DNA from: Dialister sp. UBA6422
GTDB taxonomy: Bacteria; Bacillota; Negativicutes; Veillonellales; Dialisteraceae
DNA length: 9,248 bases
Reading direction: 5' to 3'
Assembly: GCA_002439665.1 (NCBI GenBank)
Contig: DJPC01000019.1
Location: 501 to 9,748 of the forward strand
The position numbers and the translations under genes are program-made. A model generated the notes under the pieces. That model was not told the origin of the DNA. It searched no databases and saw only the letters and a list, made by a program, of their open reading frames with translations. Of the stretch, positions 1 through 6,047 are shown one piece after another. Position 1 is the stretch's first letter, and each line of letters begins with the position of its first letter.

Positions 1-56
1 CGTAATGCGAAGTGCGTAATGCGAAGTGCGTAGTGCGGAGTGCGTAGTGCGGAGTG
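1..56. repeat. Tandem 7-nt (14-nt) repeat block
   Basis: Eight uninterrupted heptamers of the form CGNARTG fill this stretch. They group into four 14-nt units: two identical copies of CGTAATGCGAAGTG (1-14, 15-28), then two identical copies of CGTAGTGCGGAGTG (29-42, 43-56). The block begins at the window edge and may extend further left. The pairwise identity suggests 14-nt duplication on top of a 7-nt base unit. No gene is readable here. A related sequence, with AATGAGAAGTGAG in place of AATGCGAAGTGCG, occurs on the minus strand near 1384-1414. Confidence 0.93.
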
Positions 57-65
57 AATTTACAA

Positions 66-137
66 TTGTTGTTGGTTGTTGGTTGCTGGTTGCTGGTTGT
101 TTGGCCCCAACAACTATCAACCAACAACTAACAACAA
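66..137. repeat. Fold-back element built from TTGTTGG/CAACAAC heptads
   Basis: The left arm (66-92) consists of TTGTTGG and TTGCTGG heptads. The right arm (111-137) is its near-perfect reverse complement, with CAACAAC-type heptads. Over 27 positions there is one true mismatch and two pairs that would be G-U in RNA. The hairpin ends three bases before the AGGAGG ribosome binding site (141-146) of the next gene. If transcribed, it would form a long stem in the 5' leader. No U-tract follows, so it is not a typical terminator. An open frame from 76 runs through the repeat into the gene, but it is not a credible N-terminus. Confidence 0.85.
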
Positions 138-153
138 AATAGGAGGCAACATC

Positions 154-1305
154 ATGAGCAACATGAGCAAACCATACGATATCAAAACCATCTGCATTCA
201 CGGAAGTGATTGGAAGGATCCTACGGGCTGTATTTCTGTGCCAGTATTCCAGTCTGCCACTTTCGGCCATCCAGAACTCGGCCAGTCCACTGGTTATGAT
301 TACACCCGTGTACAGAATCCAACAAGAGAATGTACAGAAAAAGTGGTAGCTGCTTTAGAGCACGGCTGTGACTGTACCAGCTACTCTTCTGGCATGGCTG
401 CTATTTCTATGGTGATGGAACTCTTTCAGCCAGGAGACACCATTCTTTCTACCGACGATCTCTATGGTGGTTCTATCCGACTCTTCCGTTTTATTAATGA
501 AAAGAACGGCCTAAATTTCCGTTTCCTTGATACCTCTGATATCCATACCCTAGAAGAAGCTTTTGATGATACAGTCAAAGCGGTGTACATTGAAACTCCA
601 ACCAATCCTATGATGCAAGTCACCGATATCAAAGCCGCTGCGGATCTGGCTCATGCCCATGGAGCTATTCTCATTGCAGACAATACATTCATGAGTCCTT
701 ATTTCTGCAATCCTATCGACTTTGGTGCTGATATCGTCCTCCATAGTGGTACCAAGTACCTGGCTGGTCACAATGATACATTGGCAGGCTTTGTCATTTG
801 CAAAGACCCAGAATGGGCAGAAAAAGTCCGTTTCCTCTATAAAACCGTAGGTGGCTGCCTAGCTCCTTGGGATAGCTGGCTGGTCAATAGAGGCATCAAG
901 ACCTTGGCCCTTCGTATGGAAGCAGCGCAAAAAAATGCGCAGAAATTGGCAGAATGGCTGTCCAATCATCCAAAGATCAAAGGCGTCCTATATCCAGGAC
1001 TTCCAGGTTTTAAAAATAAAGATATCCATGACAAGCAGTCCCGCGGCACCGGTGCTATGCTTTCCTTCTATACCGATACCCACGAAACAGCACTTCAGGT
1101 CCTGAAAAATGTAAAACTCATTCGCTTTGCAGAAAGCCTTGGTGGCGTAGAAAGTCTCATTACCTATCCAGCTACCCAAACCCATGCAGATCTTACTGAT
1201 GAAGAAAGAAATTCCCGTGGCATCACAGCTTGTCTCCTCCGCCTTTCTGTAGGCATTGAAGATGCAGATGATTTGATTGCTGACTTAGCGCAGGCTCTTG
1301 ATTAA
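154..1305 (+). CDS. Cystathionine gamma-synthase/lyase family PLP enzyme
   Basis: A 383-residue member of the Cys/Met metabolism PLP-dependent family (fold type I), cytosolic. It probably acts in transsulfuration or in gamma-elimination of sulfur amino acids. The YDYTR segment holds Y50 and R52, which reach the cofactor phosphate of the partner subunit in this family. SSGMAAI is the phosphate-binding loop, D176 in IADNTF contacts the pyridine nitrogen, and K201 in HSGTKYLAGHND is the predicted Schiff-base lysine. Y104-G105-G106-S107 has glycine where methionine gamma-lyases carry their characteristic cysteine, which favours cystathionine gamma-synthase or lyase. Sequence alone does not settle synthase versus lyase. 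The start at 154 is chosen because AGGAGG (141-146) sits 7 nt upstream; the frame extension back to 76 only translates a repeat. A C-S lyase gene follows, so the pair suggests methionine/cysteine interconversion. No terminator separates them. Confidence 0.9.
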   Translation: MSNMSKPYDIKTICIHGSDWKDPTGCISVPVFQSATFGHPELGQSTGYDYTRVQNPTRECTEKVVAALEHGCDCTSYSSGMAAISMVMELFQPGDTILSTDDLYGGSIRLFRFINEKNGLNFRFLDTSDIHTLEEAFDDTVKAVYIETPTNPMMQVTDIKAAADLAHAHGAILIADNTFMSPYFCNPIDFGADIVLHSGTKYLAGHNDTLAGFVICKDPEWAEKVRFLYKTVGGCLAPWDSWLVNRGIKTLALRMEAAQKNAQKLAEWLSNHPKIKGVLYPGLPGFKNKDIHDKQSRGTGAMLSFYTDTHETALQVLKNVKLIRFAESLGGVESLITYPATQTHADLTDEERNSRGITACLLRLSVGIEDADDLIADLAQALD

Positions 1306-1360
1306 TAGTATTCCATAGATACATGATTCGTGTGTTTATGAAATAGATCCGTGAGGTACG

Positions 1361-1414
1361 GAATGAATGCACAATGAAGAAGCACCGCCCACTGCCGCTC
1401 CTCACTTCTCATTC
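1361..1414. repeat. Heptad-type repeat with GAATGA/TCATTC ends
   Basis: The element is bounded by an inverted GAATGA (1361-1366) and TCATTC (1409-1414). Read on the minus strand from 1413, it falls into 7-nt steps beginning AATGAGA, AGTGAGG, AGCGGCA. The first two resemble the block at 1-56 in the opposite orientation. The pairing between arms is imperfect beyond the ends, and the periodicity decays inward. It lies immediately upstream of the ribosome binding site of the next gene. Confidence 0.6.
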
Positions 1415-1430
1415 AAGAAAGGAGTTTCTC

Positions 1431-2606
1431 ATGACTAAAGAAGATCTAAACATACTCATTGACCGCCGTGGAACTGGCTGTCTGAAATATGACTTTGCCG
1501 TAGAACGAGGAAAGCCATCAGATGTTTTGCCTTTCTGGGTAGCTGATATGGATTTTGCAGTGGCAAAGCCCATTACTGACGCGTTAGAAAAGCGAATTCA
1601 CCATCCGATTTTTGGATATTCTGAGTCAGGAGATTCCTATTTTGAATCCCTGAAGAACTGGCAAAAAACCTATTTTAACTGGGATATACAAAAAGAATGG
1701 CTTATTAAAACCCCTGGTGTGGTACCAGCTATTCATATCGCAGTGAAAGCACTAACAAAGCCAGGGGATGGAGTACTTCTCAATCAACCGGTGTACTATC
1801 CTTTCACCAATGCGATTGAAAAAAATGGACGACACCTAGTCAATAGTGGACTGGTCTTAAAAAATGGTCACTATGAAATCGATTTTTCCGATATGGAAAA
1901 GAAGATCGTGGAAAATCATGTCAAGCTAGCTCTTCTCTGCTCTCCACACAACCCTGCCGGACGTGTATGGACTAGGGATGAACTCACCACTTATGCTAAT
2001 ATCTGCTTAAAACATGGTGTCAAAATCGTAGCTGATGAAATCCACGAAGATTTCACCTATCCAGGCTATACCCAAATTGCCTTTGGAACCGTCAGTGAAG
2101 AAGCGGCTCAAAATGCTATCATTTGTACTGCTCCTTCCAAAACCTTTAATATAGCTGGTTTACAAAATTCCAATATTTTTATCCCCAATCCGACCATCCG
2201 TAAAGCTTTTCAAGATAAACTAGATAGCTTTGGTTATGACCAGCTCAATGTCATGGGTCTTGTAGCCTGCGAGGCTGCCTATCGCTATGGCAGGGAATGG
2301 CTAGAAATCGTAAAATCCTATATCAAAGATAATTTGGATTTCACACGAGAATACCTCCAAAAAGAACTTCCGAAGATGAAACTCATCGAGCCAGAGGGTA
2401 CCTATCTCATCTGGATCGATGCATCTGCTTATGGACTTTCCAATGAAGAACTGGAGCACAAAATCCTCTACGATTGCCACCTGTGGCTGGATATGGGCTA
2501 CATTTTCGGTAAAGAAGGCGAAGGATTCCTCCGTTTCAACCTGGCTTGCCCCCATGCAACACTAGCCCAAGGACTAAAACAACTCAAAGAAGGATTTGAG
2601 AAATAG
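1431..2606 (+). CDS. patB: PatB/MalY-type cystathionine beta-lyase (C-S lyase)
   Basis: A 391-residue fold type I aminotransferase-like enzyme of the MalY/PatB family, matching the usual length of about 390. Family members cleave cystathionine or cysteine conjugates by beta-elimination to a thiol, pyruvate and ammonia. FWVADMDF near the N-terminus is the family hallmark. N174 in SPHNPAG, D202 and H205 in ADEIHEDF, K237 in APSKTFNIAGL (predicted PLP Schiff-base lysine) and R368 in FLRFNLACP (substrate carboxylate) are all present. There is no signal peptide, so it is cytosolic. The start at 1431 is supported by AAAGGAG (1418-1424) with 6-nt spacing. An earlier in-frame ATG at 1374 lies in a repeat and lacks a ribosome binding site. 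With the upstream cystathionine gamma-synthase/lyase it could complete transsulfuration to homocysteine, or the two could degrade sulfur amino acids. In some relatives this protein also acts as a regulator, which cannot be judged here. Confidence 0.9.
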   Translation: MTKEDLNILIDRRGTGCLKYDFAVERGKPSDVLPFWVADMDFAVAKPITDALEKRIHHPIFGYSESGDSYFESLKNWQKTYFNWDIQKEWLIKTPGVVPAIHIAVKALTKPGDGVLLNQPVYYPFTNAIEKNGRHLVNSGLVLKNGHYEIDFSDMEKKIVENHVKLALLCSPHNPAGRVWTRDELTTYANICLKHGVKIVADEIHEDFTYPGYTQIAFGTVSEEAAQNAIICTAPSKTFNIAGLQNSNIFIPNPTIRKAFQDKLDSFGYDQLNVMGLVACEAAYRYGREWLEIVKSYIKDNLDFTREYLQKELPKMKLIEPEGTYLIWIDASAYGLSNEELEHKILYDCHLWLDMGYIFGKEGEGFLRFNLACPHATLAQGLKQLKEGFEK

Positions 2607-2609
2607 ATG

Positions 2610-2669
2610 ATAGTAGTCGGTAGGCAGTAAACGGTAGACAGTGGACTTTAGACCACAAACTGTTACTAT
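2610..2669. repeat. RGTAGAC-type heptad repeat with inverted ends
   Basis: From 2612 to 2653 there are six consecutive 7-nt units close to RGTAGAC, such as GGTAGGC at 2619 and GGTAGAC at 2633. A weaker 14-nt alternation is superimposed. The element is flanked by an inverted ATAGTA (2610-2615) and TACTAT (2664-2669). It starts directly after the stop codon of the C-S lyase gene. Its sequence is unrelated to the other repeat blocks, but the period is the same. Confidence 0.75.
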
Positions 2670-2673
2670 TACT

Positions 2674-2718
2674 AAAAAAATACAACAGCCTTTTTCGTAA
2701 GGACTGTTGTATTTTTTT
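2674..2718 (+). terminator. Rho-independent terminator after the C-S lyase gene
   Basis: The left arm, AAAAAAATACAACAGCC (2674-2690), pairs with 2701-2718 around a 10-nt loop. There is one mismatch near the loop, and a run of seven T ends the right arm. The upstream A-run would also give a U-tract on the opposite strand. It closes the two-gene PLP enzyme unit and insulates the phosphatase gene. Confidence 0.85.
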
Positions 2719-2779
2719 ATACAATTTTTGCACAATCTATACAAAAAAGTAGACAGAATTTTTGCATATATCATTTATA
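2718..2779 (+). promoter_or_regulatory. Possible Pho-box/promoter region of the phosphatase gene
   Basis: Four hexamers of the form TRNACA follow one another: TATACA at 2718, TGCACA at 2729, TATACA at 2738 and TAGACA at 2750. The first pair has the 11-bp start-to-start spacing known for PhoP boxes of Bacillus (TTNACA repeats); the next spacings are 9 and 12. TAGACA could also serve as a -35 element, with TTTATA (2774-2779) as -10 at 18-nt spacing. Placement upstream of an alkaline phosphatase makes phosphate control plausible. The motif match is loose in AT-rich DNA. Confidence 0.3.
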
Positions 2780-2836
2780 GTAAGAATCACAGGAAACAAT
2801 TCCAACACAAAACAACAACCATTAAAGGAGAGAGTT

Positions 2837-4681
2837 ATGAGAAAAACATGGATGAAAGCTGCTGTTTTGGGCATGCTAGCAAGTACTGCGATTCTAGGTG
2901 GTGTCTTTCAGGCACAGGCATCAGATATTCGAATTCTTCCGGTAGATACTGCTAAATTTTGGAGCGGTGCCAAATTTGACTTTGACGTAGAAGTGGCAAA
3001 TGCAAAGAATTTAGAAAATGTAGATGTAACCATTAATGGCACCCCAGCAGAAAAATTCTTTGGTAAAAAAGCAGTGACCAAAGATTTGGGAAATGGCGTC
3101 ACTTCATTCCGTATCGACCAGGTATCTTTCCCCAAGACTGGAAAGGTAGAAGTGGCAGTGACTGCCAAAGATAGCACAGGTGTATCTAAAGCCCAGGCTT
3201 CTTATGATGTAGTCCATGAAGTATCCAAGAAAAAAGCAAAAAATGTCATTCTCTTCGTCGGAGATGGCATGTCTCTGCAGGCTCGCGAAGTAGCCCGTAT
3301 TCTTTCCAAGGGCATGACGAACGGAAAATACAATGACCTTTTGGCTATGGAAAAGTTGGAGCATAATGCGGTCATCACCACCTCTGGTTATGATTCTTTG
3401 GTAACAGACAGTGCAAACTCTGCTTCTGCCTATGCTACAGGCCATAAATCTGTGGTCAATGCCATGGGGGTTTATGAAAACTCCACCAAAGATCCTTTGG
3501 ATGATCCGAAAGTAGAAAACGTTTCTGAAATCCTAAAACGCACCAAAGGAATGTCTATCGGGATCATTACCCAGGCAGAATCCACTGATGCCACCCCAGC
3601 TGCTATGGTAAGTCATACCAGAAGAAGAGCAGCTCAAGATTTCCTGGCTAAGGATTATTTGGAAGATTACCATAGACCAGATGTCATTATGGGCGGCGGT
3701 TCTGCTAGATATCTTCCAAAAACCGTAGCAGGATCTAAGAGAAAAGACAATATCAATGTGATCGATGAGTTCAAAAATAAGGGCTACACCTTCGTTTCTA
3801 CTTCAAAGGAAATGATGGAAGCTCCAGCTGATAAACCTCTCTTAGGCCTCTTCCATACAGGTACCATGAATGTGTACATTGACAGAGAAATGCTGAAAGA
3901 TAAGAAAGTCTTAAAAGGCTTTACTGACCAGCCAAATCTGATGGATATGACCAAGAAATCTTTGGATATTCTCTCTAAAAACCCCAATGGTTTCTTCGCT
4001 ATGATTGAAGGCGCTTCTATCGATAAACAGCTTCATGTGATGGACTGGCAGAGAGCCGCTTACGATACCATCGAATTTGATAAATCCATTGAATATGCTG
4101 AAAAATGGGCCAAGGAACACGGAGATGACACTTTGATTATTGTCCTAGCTGACCATGCTCATGGCATTTCTATCAGCGGTACCTATCACGAAAGAGATGG
4201 AAAGAAAGGAACGGAAGCAGTAAGAACCTATGCAAGCTCCATTTTCCCAACTTTCAAAGATGCTAATAAAGATGGGTTCCCGGACAATCCAGATCCCGAT
4301 GTGACTTTGGCTGTCCAGTATGCTAACCATCCAGAATATTATGAAAACTATCATTTCATGAAAACTCCAACTCCACCAGCTTTAGCAGTGACAGAGACCA
4401 AGGAAGAAGCCGTCCAAAATGGTGATAAAGTAGAATACCATCAGGTATCCAAAGCCTCTTCCAAAGCCAATCCAGCTCGTATCCATAAGGGCGATCCTGC
4501 TGAACTGATGCCAGCCAATACACCAAAATCTGACCCACAGGAAAGCCACTCCGCTGATGATATTCTCCTCAATGCTGGTGGCCCAGGTTCTGATTATTTC
4601 CATGGCACTATGGATAATACAGAAGTATTCTTCGGTATCCTCCGTGCCCTTGGTATCAATGGCAATAAGAACAGCAAGTAA
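2837..4681 (+). CDS. phoA: Secreted alkaline phosphatase (PhoA family)
   Basis: A 614-residue phosphomonoesterase that releases phosphate from organic esters outside the cytoplasm. Residues 1-28 form a Sec signal peptide (charged MRKTWMK, hydrophobic core, cleavage after AQA). Residues 29 to about 128 look like a beta-rich, Ig-like N-terminal domain. The catalytic domain starts at KNVILFVGDGMS. D143, nucleophile S192 in TDSANSASA, D251/T253 in STDATPA, E391/D396/H400 in EGASIDKQLH, D439/H440 in ADHAHG and H571 in QESHS match the metal and catalytic positions of E. coli PhoA. Residues 475-486 (DANKDGFPDNPD) have the spacing of an EF-hand calcium loop, inside an insertion between the last two metal-site motifs that is long compared with E. 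coli. The start at 2837 follows AAAGGAGAG with proper spacing; the frame is open upstream to 2762 without a ribosome binding site or signal peptide logic. I see no clear terminator after the stop. Confidence 0.93.
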   Translation: MRKTWMKAAVLGMLASTAILGGVFQAQASDIRILPVDTAKFWSGAKFDFDVEVANAKNLENVDVTINGTPAEKFFGKKAVTKDLGNGVTSFRIDQVSFPKTGKVEVAVTAKDSTGVSKAQASYDVVHEVSKKKAKNVILFVGDGMSLQAREVARILSKGMTNGKYNDLLAMEKLEHNAVITTSGYDSLVTDSANSASAYATGHKSVVNAMGVYENSTKDPLDDPKVENVSEILKRTKGMSIGIITQAESTDATPAAMVSHTRRRAAQDFLAKDYLEDYHRPDVIMGGGSARYLPKTVAGSKRKDNINVIDEFKNKGYTFVSTSKEMMEAPADKPLLGLFHTGTMNVYIDREMLKDKKVLKGFTDQPNLMDMTKKSLDILSKNPNGFFAMIEGASIDKQLHVMDWQRAAYDTIEFDKSIEYAEKWAKEHGDDTLIIVLADHAHGISISGTYHERDGKKGTEAVRTYASSIFPTFKDANKDGFPDNPDPDVTLAVQYANHPEYYENYHFMKTPTPPALAVTETKEEAVQNGDKVEYHQVSKASSKANPARIHKGDPAELMPANTPKSDPQESHSADDILLNAGGPGSDYFHGTMDNTEVFFGILRALGINGNKNSK

Positions 4682-4743
4682 TTAAATACTACTTGCATCA
4701 CTTGATATATTACTTACTCCGTAAATGGTTATTATTCTTCTGA

Positions 4744-4758
4744 TTGCAATGATTGCAC
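4744..4758. promoter_or_regulatory. Fur/Zur-family-like palindrome upstream of the ABC cassette
   Basis: TGCAAT-G-ATTGCA (4745-4757) is a perfect 6-1-6 palindrome with an AAT-N-ATT core. This is the architecture of operators bound by Fur-family metalloregulators (Fur, Zur, PerR). It lies 99 nt before the start codon of the CPFC-motif gene, in the only gap upstream of the cassette. The outer bases do not match the known Bacillus Zur or Fur consensus, so assignment to a regulator is inference. I cannot place a convincing -35/-10 pair around it. Confidence 0.35.
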
Positions 4759-4856
4759 ATGAAAAAGAAACTGCTTAGTGCAAAGAGCCAAATCATAGAG
4801 AACAACCTTTTACCTATCCATATCATCTCCTTGTGAGATATAAGGAAATAAATACC

Positions 4857-5285
4857 ATGAATTTTCGACATTCCTTTATGGCAATGGCTTTGGCCGTGGC
4901 GATCACCTTGCCCATAGGCGCAGAAGATCTTTCATTTGATGAAATCTACTCCGGCTATGATGCAGAGGGACTGACCTTTTCGGACAAAACCATAAGCCTT
5001 GAAGGCGGCTCAGTGACGATTTCGGGCTATATGGCTCCTCCACTGACACCGACCATACATTTCTTTGTCCTCACTGAAGTTCCTATGTCCGTCTGCCCTT
5101 TCTGTTCCAGTGACGCAGACTGGCCTGATAACATCATCGTAGTCAAGGTAGATGATCCTATCACCGCACTCCCCTACGACACTCCCATCACCGTTACAGG
5201 CACTTTGGAAATAGGCAGTGAAACCGATGAAGAAACCGGATTTGTGAGCCAGCTGCGTATCCATGCGGATTCTATCGACAGCTGA
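4857..5285 (+). CDS. Small secreted protein with CPFC motif, ABC-cassette associated
   Basis: A 142-residue protein with a short export signal (MNFRHS, then a hydrophobic stretch to about residue 22, likely cut near GA-ED). The mature part appears to be a beta-rich domain. Its conserved-looking core is GYMAPPL (57-63), then HFFVLTEVP (68-76) and C80-P-F-C83, followed by DADWPDNIIVV. The CxxC pair could bind metal or form a disulfide; there is no thioredoxin-like surrounding, so redox activity is not implied. I recall similar GYMAPPL/CPFC proteins beside MacB-like ABC transporters in proteobacteria, but I cannot name the family securely. The start at 4857 is preceded by AAGGA (4842-4846) with a 10-nt gap, a modest ribosome binding site. 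The ABC genes follow, separated by a terminator-like hairpin. Confidence 0.8.
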   Translation: MNFRHSFMAMALAVAITLPIGAEDLSFDEIYSGYDAEGLTFSDKTISLEGGSVTISGYMAPPLTPTIHFFVLTEVPMSVCPFCSSDADWPDNIIVVKVDDPITALPYDTPITVTGTLEIGSETDEETGFVSQLRIHADSIDS

Positions 5286-5317
5286 TTTCTCCTACCGGTC
5301 CTCGTTTGTCCCCCTCT

Positions 5318-5356
5318 GGGAAGCACTTCTTACAAGCGGTGCTTCCCTTTTATTTT
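5318..5356 (+). terminator. Hairpin terminator or attenuator inside the ABC cassette
   Basis: A perfect 9-bp stem, GGGAAGCAC (5318-5326) with GTGCTTCCC (5339-5347), encloses a 12-nt loop and is followed by TTTTATTTT. This is a standard intrinsic terminator. It lies between the CPFC-protein gene and the ATPase gene, which starts only about 30 nt later. Either it is leaky and lowers expression of the ABC genes, or they have a promoter that overlaps the hairpin. Confidence 0.88.
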
Positions 5357-5387
5357 GATCTACTCATACCCAAAAGGAGAACCTACT

Positions 5388-6047
5388 TTGATCACCATCG
5401 AATCTCTCATCTGCGAATTTCCTGATGGAGATGGAAAGACCATCCGCGCCCTTTCCATTCCCTATGAAAAGCTGGAAAATGGCGCCTGGGCTTTGACAGG
5501 TCCTTCTGGCAGTGGAAAGACCACCTTATTGCACTGCCTCTCCGGCCTTATCACCCCTACCAAGGGACATATTTTCATTCAAGATAAAGACATTACCCAA
5601 ATGACTGCCAAAGAGCGATGTGATTTCCGCGCTCATCAGGTAGGCTACATGTTTCAAAAGCCATTGCTACTCCCATACCTGAATGTAGAAGAAAATTTAC
5701 AAATATCTGCTACCCTTTCAGGAAATTCTATATCTAAAAAAGATATCTCTTGCTTACTAGAAAGTGTGGGCCTTGGAGGGTATGAAACAAGAACGGTTAG
5801 AAAATTATCTGGCGGCGAAGCCCAGCGCGTTTCCTTCCTAAGAGCCATCTTACGAAAACCTTCTATTTTCCTTGCTGATGAACCCACAGCTAGTTTAGAT
5901 AATAAAAATGGAAAACTTCTCATAGAGAAAATGTTATCTTACCAGAAAGAATCCCAATGCCTTCTGATCTGTGCCACGCACGATGAAAAGGTCAAAGAAC
6001 AATTTACCAATCATCTTGTATTAGAAAGAGGAGAAATGAAGTTATGA
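5388..6047 (+). CDS. ABC transporter ATPase, MacB/LolD-like
   Basis: A 219-residue nucleotide-binding subunit with all motifs: Walker A GPSGSGKT (38-45), Q-loop Q90 in YMFQKPLLLP, signature LSGGE (140-144) followed by AQR, Walker B FLADEP with D164/E165, D-loop SLD (169-171) and H-loop H198 in CATHD. It should energise the permease encoded next, at the cytoplasmic face. The length and the LLP segment after the Q-loop fit the LolD/MacB group. The start is a TTG at 5388, chosen because AAAAGGAG (5372-5379) lies 8 nt before it. Another TTG at 5355 falls in the terminator U-tract. The stop overlaps the permease start by ATGA, showing translational coupling. Confidence 0.92.
   Translation: MITIESLICEFPDGDGKTIRALSIPYEKLENGAWALTGPSGSGKTTLLHCLSGLITPTKGHIFIQDKDITQMTAKERCDFRAHQVGYMFQKPLLLPYLNVEENLQISATLSGNSISKKDISCLLESVGLGGYETRTVRKLSGGEAQRVSFLRAILRKPSIFLADEPTASLDNKNGKLLIEKMLSYQKESQCLLICATHDEKVKEQFTNHLVLERGEMKL

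Noticed and set aside
1..137. CRISPR-like or riboswitch-like array before the first gene
   Set aside because: The repeats are 7-14 nt with no spacers, so this is not CRISPR. The hairpin lacks the conserved cores of SAM or T-box leaders and is fully explained by heptad repeats.
76..153. Longer N-terminus for the cystathionine gamma-synthase/lyase protein
   Set aside because: It translates the fold-back repeat and has no ribosome binding site; AGGAGG lies properly before the ATG at 154.
1374..1430. Longer N-terminus for the C-S lyase
   Set aside because: It starts inside a repeat with no ribosome binding site. The ATG at 1431 has AAAGGAG and gives the usual family length.
3104..3445. 113-residue minus-strand open frame inside the phosphatase gene
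   Set aside because: It is opposite a clear PhoA coding frame and shows no motif; it is a shadow frame.
4677..4694. AAGTA...TACTT hairpin as a terminator of the phosphatase gene
   Set aside because: It is only 5 AT-rich base pairs and has no T-run; it is too weak to call.
4825..4839. ATCTC...GAGAT hairpin near the CPFC gene ribosome binding site
   Set aside because: A 5-bp stem of this kind is expected by chance in AT-rich DNA.
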